Counted from the stretch's first letter, positions 1 to 9,072 are shown. The stretch: DNA of 64,000 bases from Streptomyces sp. APSN-46.1 (GCF_022815725.1 NZ_JALGRF010000001.1:1116001-1180000), one strand, 5' to 3'. The notes: generated from the letters alone by a model not told the origin. Numbers and translations: made by a program.

Positions 1-1
1 C

Positions 2-1918
2 ACCCGGCGGCAGATCGCCGCGTACGTGGCCGGCCCCACCACCACGGAGCTGATGCGCGCCACGTACCGCGACGACCTGGGCATCAGATCCAAGCTGCCC
101 GAGCTCTTCGCCGAGGCCGAGGCCCGGCGGCAGGCCGCCGCACCGCTCACCGCCACCGGTCCGGCGGGCGTCGCCGGGGTGGCCGTCGTGGTGTTCTGTC
201 TGGCCGCCGCGCTGACCGGGGACCGGCGGGAGGCCGAGCTGACGCTCCTGCGGGCGCGGGGTGGTTCGCGCCGCGACATCCTGCGCAGGCTGCTCGGGGA
301 GGGCGCCGTGACCGTGCTGCCGGCCGCCGTACTCGCGACCCTGCTCGCGGTGCTGCTGCTGCCGGCTCCCCGGCTGACACCGGCTCTGCTCGCGTCCGCC
401 GCCACCACGCTCGTGATCCTGCTGGCCTTCCCCGTACGGGCCTTCGTGCTCCTGTCGGCCCGGCGCGGGCCCGGCCCGCGCCGCCGCCGGCTGGTCGGGG
501 AGCTGCTCGTCCTCGCCGCCACCGCCCTGGCCGTGTACGGGGTCCGCTCGCGCGGCATCGCCCCCGCCGGGCAAGGGGTGGACCCGCTGCTGGTGGCGGC
601 CCCGCTGCTGCTGGCGCTGTCCGGCGGGCTGTTGCTGGCCCGGCTCCAGCCCCTACTGGTCGGGGTACTGGCCAGGGCGGCCGGGCGGGGTTCCGGGGTG
701 GTCGGGTTCGTCGGTCTGGCCAGGGCGGCCCGGACGGCGCGCGGTACCGGGGGCCGGGGGCGGCCTTCGGTGCTGCCGCTGGTCGCGCTGCTGCTCGCCG
801 TCACCACGGGCGGGTTCGGGGCCACCGTGCTGGCGGCGGTGGACACTTCGCGGATGGCGGTCGCACGGCAGACGGTCGGAGGCGACGCCCATGTCACCGC
901 GGCCGCCGGGGACTCCGTACCGGAGGCGTTCACCGAGGCGGCCGCCCGGCTGCCCGGCGTACGCACCGGCCTCTCCGTGTGGACGGACCACGAGGCCTTC
1001 CTCTTCGGCATCGCCCAGGGCTCGCCCCAGGTCACGGTGGTCGTCGCGGACCCGGTGGCGTACGCGGAGCTGGCCCGCGCCGTCGGGCGCGGACAGTTCG
1101 ACCCGGAGCTGCTCGCGGGCGAGCCGGGCGGCGGCGACGCTCCCGTGCCCGCGTTGTTCAGCGAGGACCTGGCCGGGCAGGCCGCCGACGGCACCTACCG
1201 GCTGCGGCTCGGCAACGGCGAGGAGCTGACGGCGAAACCCGTCGGCGCGGTCGACGGGACGCCGGGGCTGCCGGGTTCCGCGGCCGCCACGGTCATCCTG
1301 CCCGCCGGTCCCGCCATCGCCCGTGTGCCCCGGGCCGCCCGCCCCAACCACTGGTTCGCGATCGGCGCGGTCGAGGACGCCGGGCTGCGCGCGCTCGTAC
1401 GGGAAACGGTCCCGGCCGCCGCGGCCGAGCGCCTGCTCGTCCGGTCGAGTGCGGGGGTTTCGGCGGAGTTGGCGGCGGATCCGCTGCAACGGTCGGCGGG
1501 CCGCATGTTCTGGGCGTCGGTGGCCGGCGCCGCGGGGTTCGCGGTGCTGTCCGTACTCCTGACCCTGATCCGCGCCGCGCCCGAACGCGCCGCGCTGCTG
1601 GCACGACTGCGGACCATGGGCCTCCGGCCCCGCCAGGCCATCGCTTTGATCCTGGCCGAGGCACTGCCGCAGGCCATGGCCGCCGCGGCCGGCGGCGGCC
1701 TCCTCGCCGCGGCCGCCGTCGCCCTGCTGGGCCCGGCCGTGGACCTGTCCGCCCTGGTCGGCTCCCCCGTCCCCACCGGACTGCACCCGCAGGCCCGGCC
1801 CGTGCTGATCCAGGCGGCGGGACTGGCCACCGCCGCGGCCCTCGCCGTCCTGGCCGAAGCCGCGATATCCGGACGGCGCCAGATCACCACCGAGCTGAGA
1901 GCGGGAGACCGACAGTGA
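2..1918 (+). CDS. FtsX-like ABC transporter permease (5' end outside window)
   Basis: Permease subunit of an ABC exporter of the FtsX/MacB type. The frame is open to the left edge, so the N-terminus lies upstream. The visible 638 residues contain blocks of hydrophobic helices (an early block around positions 450-700, another around 820-870 of the DNA), a long extracytoplasmic section, and a C-terminal FtsX-like block with the hydrophobic run SVLLTLIRA and the coupling-type segment LRTMGLRPRQAIALI. The stop overlaps the GTG of the ATPase gene, so the two are translationally coupled. The substrate cannot be told; such pairs in Streptomyces export peptides, drugs or lipoproteins. Family assignment is firm, function is inference. 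Confidence 0.88.
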   Translation, partial: TRRQIAAYVAGPTTTELMRATYRDDLGIRSKLPELFAEAEARRQAAAPLTATGPAGVAGVAVVVFCLAAALTGDRREAELTLLRARGGSRRDILRRLLGEGAVTVLPAAVLATLLAVLLLPAPRLTPALLASAATTLVILLAFPVRAFVLLSARRGPGPRRRRLVGELLVLAATALAVYGVRSRGIAPAGQGVDPLLVAAPLLLALSGGLLLARLQPLLVGVLARAAGRGSGVVGFVGLARAARTARGTGGRGRPSVLPLVALLLAVTTGGFGATVLAAVDTSRMAVARQTVGGDAHVTAAAGDSVPEAFTEAAARLPGVRTGLSVWTDHEAFLFGIAQGSPQVTVVVADPVAYAELARAVGRGQFDPELLAGEPGGGDAPVPALFSEDLAGQAADGTYRLRLGNGEELTAKPVGAVDGTPGLPGSAAATVILPAGPAIARVPRAARPNHWFAIGAVEDAGLRALVRETVPAAAAERLLVRSSAGVSAELAADPLQRSAGRMFWASVAGAAGFAVLSVLLTLIRAAPERAALLARLRTMGLRPRQAIALILAEALPQAMAAAAGGGLLAAAAVALLGPAVDLSALVGSPVPTGLHPQARPVLIQAAGLATAAALAVLAEAAISGRRQITTELRAGDRQ

Positions 1919-2907
1919 CCAGCCCCATCTCCACCTCCACCCCCGCATCCACCCCCACCACCCTGGACCAGCTCCGCGAGCAAGCCCTCGCCGCCGCCCG
2001 GCCCCGCACACACCAGGCGGGCACCGCCATCGACTGCGACCGCCTCGTCCGCATCTTCAGCACCGACGGCATCGAAGTCCAAGCCCTCCAAGGCCTCGAA
2101 CTCACCGTCGCCCAAGGCGACCTCGTCGCTCTCGTCGGCGCCTCCGGCAGCGGTAAGTCCACCCTGCTCAACATCCTCGCCGGCCTCGACGTCCCCACCG
2201 CCGGAAAGGCCACCGTCGGCGGCTACGACCTCCTCGAGATGACAGCCAGAGACCGCCTGCGCTACCGACGCGAAACCGTCGGCTTCGTCTGGCAGCAAAC
2301 CGCCCGCAATCTCCTGCCGTTCCTCACCGCCGCGCAGAACATCGCGCTGCCCATGCAACTCAAGGGCAAGCGCCGGGCACACGTCCGACACCACCGGACC
2401 CGGGTCGACCAGCTCCTCGAAGCCCTCCACATCGGCGACCTCGGCCACCGCCGCCCCGGCGAACTCTCCGGCGGACAACAACAGCGCGTCGCCATCGCCG
2501 TCGCCATGGCCAACGACCCCGCCGTACTCCTCGCCGACGAGCCCACCGGCGAACTCGACTCCGAAACCGGCTCCGCCGTCTTCGAGGCCCTCCGCACCGT
2601 CAACCGCGAACTCGGCGCCACCGTCGTCATCGTCACCCACGACCCCCTCGTCGCCGGTGAGGTCCGCCGCACCGTCGCCATCCGCGACGGCCGCACCAGC
2701 AGCGAAGTCCTCCGCCGCACCACCACCGACGAACACGGCGAGGAATCGGTGAGCGAACGCGAATACGTCATGCTCGACCGCACCGGCCGCGTCCAACTCC
2801 CGCGCACCTTCCTCGAAGCCCTCGGCATGGAACACCGCGTCGCCATCGACCTCGCCCCCGACCACATCGCCGTCCACCCCGACAACCCCGACGAGGCCCC
2901 GCTCTAG
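1915..2907 (+). CDS. ABC transporter ATP-binding protein, FtsE/LolD/MacB type
   Basis: 330-residue nucleotide-binding subunit paired with the preceding FtsX permease. Visible motifs: Walker A GASGSGKST (residues 75-83), signature LSGGQQQR (184-191), Walker B AVLLADEPTGELD (203-215) and the switch His in VIVTHD. The GTG start overlaps the permease stop (GTGA), which fixes the start by coupling. The protein is about 70-100 residues longer than a minimal ATPase: it has an N-terminal Ser/Thr/Pro-rich leader and a C-terminal tail (after about residue 260) with the segment LDRTGRVQLPRTFLEALG, which looks like an AbrB-type hairpin. That tail could be a regulatory or dimerisation addition; this is inference. 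Confidence 0.93.
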   Translation: MTSPISTSTPASTPTTLDQLREQALAAARPRTHQAGTAIDCDRLVRIFSTDGIEVQALQGLELTVAQGDLVALVGASGSGKSTLLNILAGLDVPTAGKATVGGYDLLEMTARDRLRYRRETVGFVWQQTARNLLPFLTAAQNIALPMQLKGKRRAHVRHHRTRVDQLLEALHIGDLGHRRPGELSGGQQQRVAIAVAMANDPAVLLADEPTGELDSETGSAVFEALRTVNRELGATVVIVTHDPLVAGEVRRTVAIRDGRTSSEVLRRTTTDEHGEESVSEREYVMLDRTGRVQLPRTFLEALGMEHRVAIDLAPDHIAVHPDNPDEAPL

Positions 2908-3038
2908 CCGCTGATCACGCGGCTCCCCGAGGCTCGGCGAACCGGCTGTGCCGGGCGCCGGTGCGGGTGGGCGTCACTTCCGTGCGGCGGGTGTCGTTAG
3001 GGCCTCGGGGTTGACTCTGGGGGCGAAGGGATGACGGA

Positions 3039-4502
3039 ATGCGGCAGTTTCCTCTGGAGATGCACCACGTGGCACCCGGACGGGTGGTCGAGTGGCGGTT
3101 GCGGTCCACGACGGCGGAGGCCTGCGACCGCGGCGATGCGGCGGACAGGAGGGCGTCCTTCAACCAGGACAAGCACTTCACCGTCGCCGAGGAAAGCCGC
3201 GCGTCCGATGACCCGGTAGCGTCCTGGATCGCGGTGACCTTCGAGGTGACGGGCCCGCTCGACGAGCCGGCCCTGGCCCGGGCCCTGCTGGCCTTCGTCC
3301 GGCGGCACGAGGTGCTGCGCTGCGAGTTCCGGCGGCTGGCCGGGGAGCTCTCGTGCGCGCCCTTCGCCGCCGACGAACTCGCCCTCGACGCGGAGCACGT
3401 GGGCTCCTTCGACACCACCGAGCGGCTGCGCGGCTTCCTGGTCGAGCGGTTCAAGCGCAGCATCGACACCCTGTCCTGGCCCCTGTTCACCATGGGCGCC
3501 GTGCTCCGCGAGGACTCGGCCACCGTGTACCTGGCCTTCGACCACATCGTCTGCGACGGCATGTCGATGCCGATCGTGGTCCGGGACGTGCTGACCGAGT
3601 ACGAGGCGCTGCGCCGCGGCGAGGACGCGGGGCTGCCGGCCACCGCCCCGAGCTACCTCGACTTCGCCGACGAGCAGCGCCGGCGCTACCTCTCCATCGA
3701 GGCCGAGGACGAACGGCTGGGCTACTGGAAGTCGTTCATCGAGCGGAACGGCGAGTTCTTCCCGCGGTTCCCGCTCGACCTGGGCGTGCAGCCGGACCGG
3801 ATGTACCCGATCGTCAACGAGGCCTCCCGGCTCCTGGACGCCGGCGAGGCCGAGGTGTTCGAGAAGTCCTGTCTGGCGGTCGACGGGAAGCCGTTCATGG
3901 GGGTGCTCGCGGCGGTCGCCGTATGTCTGCGGGAGGCCGGCGGCCCCGGCGTCTACCGCGGGTTCATGCCGGTCAGCGAGCGCGGTCGCGGCCCGTGGAC
4001 GGGCGCGGTGGGCTGGTTCGTCAACACCATGCCGATCGAGTTCGACGCCTCGCCGGGCCGGGACTTCGCCCAGGTCATGGCCGGGGTCCGGGCCGGCTTC
4101 ACCGAGATGATCCGCCATATCGACGTACCGTTCGTGCGGGCGTGGCAGCTGCTGGCGCCCGCGGAGTTCGCCGCCCAGTCCTGGCCGTACCCGGTGAACT
4201 TCTTCTCGTACATCGACATCCGGAAGGTCGTGGGCGCCGAGCGCCACGCCGAGTGGCAGCCCGCCACGCACATCTGGTCGGCGCGCGCCAACGGGGCCTG
4301 CTCCTGGTTCCAACGGGACGCGGACGGACTGCACATGAACTCCCTCTACGTCGACACCCCGGCGGCGCGCCGCACGATGGGCGACTTCCAGGAGGCACTG
4401 CGGCGCACGGTGCGGGACATCGCGTGCGGGGGCGGCTTCCGCCGGCCCATCGCGCTGACCCCGCCGCGGCAGCCGCTGCTGCCGAAGCCCATTGAGGCCT
4501 GA
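3039..4502 (+). CDS. Stand-alone condensation-domain acyltransferase
   Basis: 487-residue protein of the condensation (C) domain / PapA acyltransferase superfamily, which forms amide or ester bonds between carrier-bound acyl groups and a nucleophile. The core motif is FDHIVCDG (residues 167-174): the second His and the Asp-Gly of HHxxxDG are present, but the first His is Asp. The C-terminal half keeps the bridge-like segment PVNFFSYIDIRK. There is no carrier or adenylation domain and no biosynthetic neighbour, so it would act in trans. Two in-frame-independent ATGs occur (3031 and 3039); only 3039 opens this frame. Substrate unknown. It lies alone between an ABC operon and the sigma-factor pair. 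Confidence 0.85.
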   Translation: MRQFPLEMHHVAPGRVVEWRLRSTTAEACDRGDAADRRASFNQDKHFTVAEESRASDDPVASWIAVTFEVTGPLDEPALARALLAFVRRHEVLRCEFRRLAGELSCAPFAADELALDAEHVGSFDTTERLRGFLVERFKRSIDTLSWPLFTMGAVLREDSATVYLAFDHIVCDGMSMPIVVRDVLTEYEALRRGEDAGLPATAPSYLDFADEQRRRYLSIEAEDERLGYWKSFIERNGEFFPRFPLDLGVQPDRMYPIVNEASRLLDAGEAEVFEKSCLAVDGKPFMGVLAAVAVCLREAGGPGVYRGFMPVSERGRGPWTGAVGWFVNTMPIEFDASPGRDFAQVMAGVRAGFTEMIRHIDVPFVRAWQLLAPAEFAAQSWPYPVNFFSYIDIRKVVGAERHAEWQPATHIWSARANGACSWFQRDADGLHMNSLYVDTPAARRTMGDFQEALRRTVRDIACGGGFRRPIALTPPRQPLLPKPIEA

Positions 4503-4591
4503 TCCGGCCTGATCCGGCCGAGGCGGTCCGAGGACAGGGGCGGCGGGGGCGGGGCGGCCGTGCGGCGGGCGGCGGCCGGGGCCGGGGCCGG

Positions 4592-5836
4592 TCAGGCGTC
4601 CGCCACGTCGGCCGCCCGCCGCAGCAGCAGGGCCCGTTCCCGGGCGTTGCGGGTGAGGGAGGCGGCCCGCTCGAACTCGGCGCGGGCCTCCGCCCGGCGG
4701 CCGAGCCGCCGCAGCAGGTCTCCTCGTACGCTGGGCAGCAGGTGGTACGCCCGCAGGGCCGGCTCCCCGGCCAAGGCGTCGACGAGCGGAAGCGCCGCCT
4801 CGGGCCCTTGGGCCATGGAGACGGCGACCGCCCGGTTCAGCTCCACCACGGGGGACGGGATCAGCTGGACGAGCCGCCCGTAGAGCGCGGCGATGGTCGG
4901 CCAGTCGGTGTCCTCGTACCGGACGGCCTCCGCGTGGCACCCGGCGATGGCGGCCTGCACGGAGTACGGGCCGCTGCCCGCGCGGCTCATGGCCTCGACG
5001 CCCCGGCGGATGAGCATGCGGTTCCACTTGGCCCGGTTCTGGTCGGCGAGCAGCACCGGCTCGCCGTCGGGGCCGGTGCGGGCGGCGATCCGGGAGGCCT
5101 GGAACTCCAGCAGCGCCGCGAGCCCGTGCACCTCGGGCTCCTTGGGCATCAGCCCGGCCAGGACGCGGGCGAGCCGGAGGGCGTCCTCGCACAGGGCCGG
5201 GCGTACGAGGTCGTCGCCGGCGGTCGCCGAGTAGCCCTCGTTGAAGATCAGGTAGATCACTTCGAGGACGGAGGAGAGCCGCTCGTCGCGGTCGGCCCCG
5301 TACGGGACTTCGAACGGCACCCCGGCCTTGGCCAGGGCTCGCTTCGCCCGGACGATGCGCTGGGCGACGGTCGGCTCGGACGTGAGGAAGGCGCGGGCGA
5401 TCTCCTGGGTGGTCAGCCCGCCCATCAGGCGCAGGGTCAGGGCGATCCGCGCCTCGGTGGCCAGGACGGGATGGCAGGCCGTGAAGATCAGCCGGAGCAG
5501 ATCGTCGTCGATGTCGTCCGGGTCCGCCGGTTCCTCGGGCGGGGGTACGTCCTCCAGGGTGCGGCCGACCTCGGCGAGCTTGCGGGCGTACGTCTCCTTG
5601 CGGCGCACGAGGTCGATGGCGCGCCGCTTGGCGACAGCCGTGAGCCAGGCGCCCGGCTTGTCCGGGACACCCGCCTCGGGCCACTGCTCCAGCGCGGCGA
5701 CCAGCGCGTCCTGCGCGATTTCCTCGGCGATGCCGACGTCCCGCACGATGCGGGCGACACCGGCGATGATGCGCGCGGACTCGATCCTGAACACCGCTTC
5801 GACCGCTTGGGTCGCCGTCACTGCCGTCACGGCCAC
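4592..5836 (-). CDS. ECF42-type RNA polymerase sigma factor with C-terminal TPR-like domain
   Basis: 414-residue extracytoplasmic-function sigma factor. Region 2 is at the N-terminus (segment AEEIAQDALVAALEQWPEAG), region 4 follows near residues 145-185 (GLTTQEIARAFLTSEPTVAQR). The remaining 200 or so residues form the helical, TPR-like domain typical of group ECF42 (DUF6596), which in this group is required for activity. It sits 87 bp downstream of the YCII/DGPF gene on the same strand, the standard ECF42 partner; no anti-sigma factor is present, also typical. Start taken at GTG 5836; GTG 5830 is equally possible since no strong ribosome site is visible. Likely controls its partner gene and a small regulon (family knowledge). 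Confidence 0.93.
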   Translation of the reverse strand: MAVTAVTATQAVEAVFRIESARIIAGVARIVRDVGIAEEIAQDALVAALEQWPEAGVPDKPGAWLTAVAKRRAIDLVRRKETYARKLAEVGRTLEDVPPPEEPADPDDIDDDLLRLIFTACHPVLATEARIALTLRLMGGLTTQEIARAFLTSEPTVAQRIVRAKRALAKAGVPFEVPYGADRDERLSSVLEVIYLIFNEGYSATAGDDLVRPALCEDALRLARVLAGLMPKEPEVHGLAALLEFQASRIAARTGPDGEPVLLADQNRAKWNRMLIRRGVEAMSRAGSGPYSVQAAIAGCHAEAVRYEDTDWPTIAALYGRLVQLIPSPVVELNRAVAVSMAQGPEAALPLVDALAGEPALRAYHLLPSVRGDLLRRLGRRAEARAEFERAASLTRNARERALLLRRAADVADA

Positions 5837-5923
5837 CCATCAGAGCAGCCGTGACGAGGCAGGGCAAACCGGGACGGCGGCGCCGGGGGTGACGGCGCCT
5901 GGGGCGACGGCGGCGCTGCCGGG

Positions 5924-6283
5924 TCAGCCTTCGGCGATCTGGCGGAGCTCGGCACCCACCGTCCACTGCTCGGGGTGGATCTCAAGGAACCGCTTCGTCC
6001 ATTCGAGCGCCTCGGCCTTGTCCTTGGCCTGGAGGATGGCGTAGCCGCCCACGACCTCCTTGGTCTCGGTGAAGGGACCGTCGGTGTAGCTCAGCTTGCC
6101 GCCGGACCAGGTGACCCGGGTCCCGTCGGCTGTGGGGAGCAGTCCGGCGGTGTCGAGCATGACCCCGGCCTTGGTGATCTCCTCCATCAGCGCGCCCATC
6201 CGCTCCAGGAAGTCCGGGGGGAATTCGGTGTCGGAGGGGAGGCTCTTCTCGTCGATGCGGATCAGGGAAAGGAAGCGCGGCAT
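5924..6283 (-). CDS. YCII-related DGPF-domain protein
   Basis: 119-residue protein of the YCII/DGPF family, small ferredoxin-like-fold proteins encoded beside ECF42 sigma factors. The hallmark is YTDGPFTETKEVVGGYAI near residues 60-77. The start is set by a good ribosome site, GAGGAG five bases before ATG 6283; a longer frame upstream has no such signal. It is the first gene of a two-gene unit with the sigma factor. Its biochemical role is unknown in general; a sensor or enzyme feeding the sigma factor is a common guess, not shown here. Confidence 0.93.
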   Translation of the reverse strand: MPRFLSLIRIDEKSLPSDTEFPPDFLERMGALMEEITKAGVMLDTAGLLPTADGTRVTWSGGKLSYTDGPFTETKEVVGGYAILQAKDKAEALEWTKRFLEIHPEQWTVGAELRQIAEG

Positions 6284-6481
6284 GGTGACTCCTCGGTAGG
6301 GAGGACGGGGGCTTTCCCCGCCTCTCACCCCTGCGTCGAACGGGAGACACCCGGATCGACAGCTCCCCGGAAATTATTCGGGGAATCCTCGACGGCATCG
6401 CGGCGGCGCGGCCGTACGGCGGGCGCGCGCGGCCGTACGGCGGGCGGGGCGGCTCGGGGTCCTCCCTCCCGCCCTTCGCTA

Positions 6482-6501
6482 CCCGCGAGTAAGATCGCGG
6501 G
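6482..6501. promoter_or_regulatory. Inverted repeat overlapping a possible -10 box
   Basis: CCCGCGA and TCGCGGG face each other across a six-base spacer (GTAAGA), 28 bases before the DoxX-like gene start. TAAGAT within it could serve as a -10 hexamer, so a repressor bound here would block that promoter. Seen directly as symmetry; function inferred. The 200 bp between 6284 and 6528 also holds a direct repeat of GCGGCCGTACGGCGGGCG-like sequence near 6412-6450 and no gene. Confidence 0.35.
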
Positions 6502-6528
6502 CCCAGGCCCCTCCGAGAGGAACTCCCG

Positions 6529-6906
6529 ATGCCGCGCACCCCCTCTTCGCCCCTGCTGCTCGCCGGTCTGCTGGCCGGGGCGGCGGTGGCGCACGCGGTC
6601 GCTCCGAAGCAGTTCGACGCGATCGTCCCGCGCTCGCTGCCCGGCACCCCGCGGCAGTGGACGTACGCGAGCGGCGCGGCCGAACTCGCCCTCGCCATCG
6701 GCGTCGCGCACCCGCGGACCCGGCGCGCGGCGGCGCTGGCCACGGCGGCGTTCTTCGTCGGGGTGTTCCCGGCGAACGTGAAGATGGCGGTCGACGCGCG
6801 CCACCGCTCCCCCGCCGCCCGGGCCGTGACCCTCGGCCGGCTGCCGCTCCAGGTCCCGCTGGTCCTGTGGGCCCGCGGTGTGAGCCGCGGGGCCACCGGC
6901 CGCTGA
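6529..6906 (+). CDS. DoxX-like small membrane protein
   Basis: 125-residue membrane protein with about four hydrophobic segments: LLLAGLLAGAAVAHAVAP at the N-terminus, AAELALAIGVA, AAALATAAFFVGVFPANV and LPLQVPLVLWARG. The NVKMAVDA segment after the third helix and the overall size match the DoxX family. The ribosome site GAGAGGA lies about six bases before ATG 6529. DoxX proteins are linked to thiosulfate oxidation or redox homeostasis in a few organisms; nothing here tells the role. Single-gene unit. Confidence 0.8.
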   Translation: MPRTPSSPLLLAGLLAGAAVAHAVAPKQFDAIVPRSLPGTPRQWTYASGAAELALAIGVAHPRTRRAAALATAAFFVGVFPANVKMAVDARHRSPAARAVTLGRLPLQVPLVLWARGVSRGATGR

Positions 6907-6934
6907 CGACTGACCCTCCGGCCCCATCCGGGTG

Positions 6935-7204
6935 TCACGGGCTGTCCCCGGACCAGTCCCAGCGCCCGGGATCAGCCGGGCGGCGGCGGTAGTGGGCGCG
7001 CCCGCCCGCGCCGTAGCGACCTATCTCGGTGGGGAGCCGGGCCTCTTCGGCGAGCCGGCGCTCGCTCCAGCCGGTGATGTCCAGGAGGAGCCCGTCGAGG
7101 GGGCCGCCCACGAGTTCGCCGTAGGCATGGCCGGGGCGCGGGCCGGGGTCGGGGTCTTCGTGGTCGGCGCCGTAGACCCGGCGCCGCAGCATCCTGTCGT
7201 CCAT
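6935..7204 (-). CDS. Hypothetical protein, 89 residues
   Basis: Small acidic-basic soluble protein (MDDRMLRRRVYGADHED...) with a central GELVGGPLDGLLLDITGW segment and a C-terminus rich in Arg, Pro and Trp. Codon third positions are G/C throughout, and the frame keeps a sensible composition only from Met 7204 on; the upstream frame extension is low-complexity Arg/Pro/Val and was rejected. Convergent with the DoxX-like gene. I do not recognise the family. The ribosome site is poor (GAGG two bases before the ATG), so Met 7192 is an alternative start. Confidence 0.6.
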   Translation of the reverse strand: MDDRMLRRRVYGADHEDPDPGPRPGHAYGELVGGPLDGLLLDITGWSERRLAEEARLPTEIGRYGAGGRAHYRRRPADPGRWDWSGDSP

Positions 7205-7284
7205 GCCCTCAGCTTCACAGGCGGCACTGACAACGGGCCGGTCCGGCCTGCGGCGATGATGGTCTCCCGACCCACAGCGGACCC

Positions 7285-7358
7285 GCGGCGCACACGGCAC
7301 AGACGCCACAGACAGAGCACGCGGCACACGCGGTGCACGCGGCGCACACGGCACAGAC
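7285..7358. repeat. 20-bp direct repeat in CA-rich leader
   Basis: GCGGCGCACACGGCACAGAC occurs at 7285-7304 and again at 7339-7358, embedded in a CA/CG-rich low-complexity stretch just upstream of the thioredoxin-like gene. No gene in it on either strand. Confidence 0.75.
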
Positions 7359-7385
7359 CAGACACACGAGGCAGGAGCCCCACCC

Positions 7386-7724
7386 ATGGCACGTCGGGTA
7401 CATCAGCCACTGGAGAACCAGGAGTTCGACTTCATCCTCTCCCTGGCCCCCGGGCCGGTTCTCGCCTACTTCATCGGCACCTGGCCGAAGGCCCTCGACG
7501 CCTGCCGCGCGATGGACGCGCTCGTCGGCGAGCTGGCCGAGGAGTACGGGACCCGGCTGACCACCGTCCGGACCGACATGACCCGCTGCCCCGAGCCGGT
7601 CAGGCGCTACGGCGTGACCGGCGCCCCCACCGTCGTCCTCGTCAAGGACGGCGAGGCGGTGGCGAGTCAGGCCGGGCCGATGACCCGCGAGGAGTTCCGG
7701 GAGTTCCTGGACTCCCATCTCTGA
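7386..7724 (+). CDS. Thioredoxin-fold protein without the CXXC motif
   Basis: 112-residue single-domain thioredoxin-fold protein. The usual active-site position reads GTWPKALDAC: it has the Trp but not the WCGPC pair of cysteines, so a disulfide reductase role is unlikely. The cis-Pro loop is intact (YGVTGAPTVVLVKDGE). Ribosome site GGAG lies about nine bases before ATG 7386. Such CXXC-less thioredoxins often act as binding or chaperone-like modules; this is family knowledge, not visible here. Preceded by a CA-rich repeat leader. Confidence 0.85.
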   Translation: MARRVHQPLENQEFDFILSLAPGPVLAYFIGTWPKALDACRAMDALVGELAEEYGTRLTTVRTDMTRCPEPVRRYGVTGAPTVVLVKDGEAVASQAGPMTREEFREFLDSHL

Positions 7725-7870
7725 CCTCTGATCTCTGATCGATCGCGGCGACCACGCTGGGCCTTGTGGGCGAACTCGGATGATGTGGCTGAAAGTGGCA
7801 TAGGTGGGATAGGTGCCCAAGGCATGTAATGGAGTCCGGCACGACGGACCCATCGCTTGCGAGGTGCTGC

Positions 7871-9064
7871 ATGTCAGAACCCGGTGTCATCGCATTCCCC
7901 CAGAACCGGACCTGCCCCTACCACCCCCCGGCCGCCTACGAGCCCCTGCGGGAGGGGCGGCCGCTCTCCCGGGTCACCCTCTTCGACGGGCGCTCCGTGT
8001 GGGTGGTCACCGGTCACGCCGAGGCCCGCGCCCTGCTCTCCGACAGCCGGCTCTCCGCCGACCGGCAGAACGCCGCCTTTCCGACTCCCACCCGGCGCTT
8101 CCAGGGGCTGCAGAACCGGCGCACCGCCCTCCTCGGGGTCGACGACCCCCAGCACAACACCCAGCGCCGGATGCTGATCCCGAGCTTCACGCTGAAGCGG
8201 ACCGCCGACCTCCGGCCGCGGATCCAGCAGACCGTGGACCGGCTGATCGACGAGATGACCGCTCGGGGCCGGTACGCCGAGCTGGTGAGCGCCTTCGCCC
8301 TGCCGGTACCGTCCATGGTGATCTGCGCCCTGCTCGGAGTCCCCTACGAGGACCACGAGTTCTTCGAGGGTCAGTCGAGGCGGCTGCTGCGCGGGCCGGA
8401 GCTCGCCGACGTGGAGGACGCCCGCGCGCAGATCAACGGCTATCTGGCCGACCTGATCGCGCGCAAGCGGCGGGACCCGGGCGACGGGCTGCTGGACGAG
8501 CTCGTCGCGCGACGGCTGGAGACCGGCGAGACGGATGTGGACGAGCTGGTCTCGCTCGCCGCGATCCTGCTCATCGCGGGGCACGAGACCACGGCGAACA
8601 TGATCTCGCTCGGCACGTTCACCCTGCTGCGGCATCCGGAGCAGCTGGCCGAGCTGCGCGCGGACCCGTCGCTGATGTCCGAGGCCGTGGAGGAGCTGAT
8701 GCGGTTCCTGTCGATCGCGGACGGGATGCTGCGGGTGGCCACCGAGGACATCGGGATCGCCGGGGTGACGATCCGTCCGGAGGACGGGGTGATCTTCTCC
8801 ACCTCCGTCATCAACCGCGACGAGGCGGTGTTCGAGAATCCCGACGCGCTGGACTGGCACCGGCCCACCCGGCACCATCTGGCCTTCGGGTTCGGCATCC
8901 ACCAGTGCCTGGGCCAGAACCTGGCCCGCGCCGAGATGGAGATCGCGCTGGGCACGCTGTTCGAGCGGCTGCCCGGCCTGCGGCTGGCGGCCGAGCCCGA
9001 CCGGATCCCGTTCAAGCCCGGCGACACCATCCAGGGCATGGTCGAACTCCCCGTGGCGTGGTGA
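7871..9064 (+). CDS. Cytochrome P450, CYP105-like
   Basis: 397-residue soluble bacterial P450 that would insert one oxygen atom into an organic substrate. Motifs: oxygen-binding I-helix AGHETT (near residues 236-241), ExxR helix in AVEELMRFL, heme loop FGFGIHQCLGQ with Cys346 as the iron ligand. The start at ATG 7871 is chosen because GAGGTG precedes it by four bases; an in-frame ATG at 7829 has no ribosome site. The ferredoxin gene follows after 8 bp, the usual CYP105 arrangement, so the pair should need only a ferredoxin reductase from elsewhere. Substrate unknown; no pathway genes adjoin it. Confidence 0.95.
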   Translation: MSEPGVIAFPQNRTCPYHPPAAYEPLREGRPLSRVTLFDGRSVWVVTGHAEARALLSDSRLSADRQNAAFPTPTRRFQGLQNRRTALLGVDDPQHNTQRRMLIPSFTLKRTADLRPRIQQTVDRLIDEMTARGRYAELVSAFALPVPSMVICALLGVPYEDHEFFEGQSRRLLRGPELADVEDARAQINGYLADLIARKRRDPGDGLLDELVARRLETGETDVDELVSLAAILLIAGHETTANMISLGTFTLLRHPEQLAELRADPSLMSEAVEELMRFLSIADGMLRVATEDIGIAGVTIRPEDGVIFSTSVINRDEAVFENPDALDWHRPTRHHLAFGFGIHQCLGQNLARAEMEIALGTLFERLPGLRLAAEPDRIPFKPGDTIQGMVELPVAW

Positions 9065-9072
9065 GGCGGCCC

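Noticed and set aside
653..2011. Long open frames antisense to the ABC transporter genes
   Set aside because: Gly/Arg/Gln-rich composition without domains; open only because high-GC DNA has few stops. The sense strand has clear FtsX and ABC motifs.
2997..5966. 989-codon open frame antisense to the condensation gene, running into another frame of the sigma-factor gene
   Set aside because: Composition is Arg/Pro/Gly-rich and shows no fold; both covered genes have intact motifs and better codon bias.
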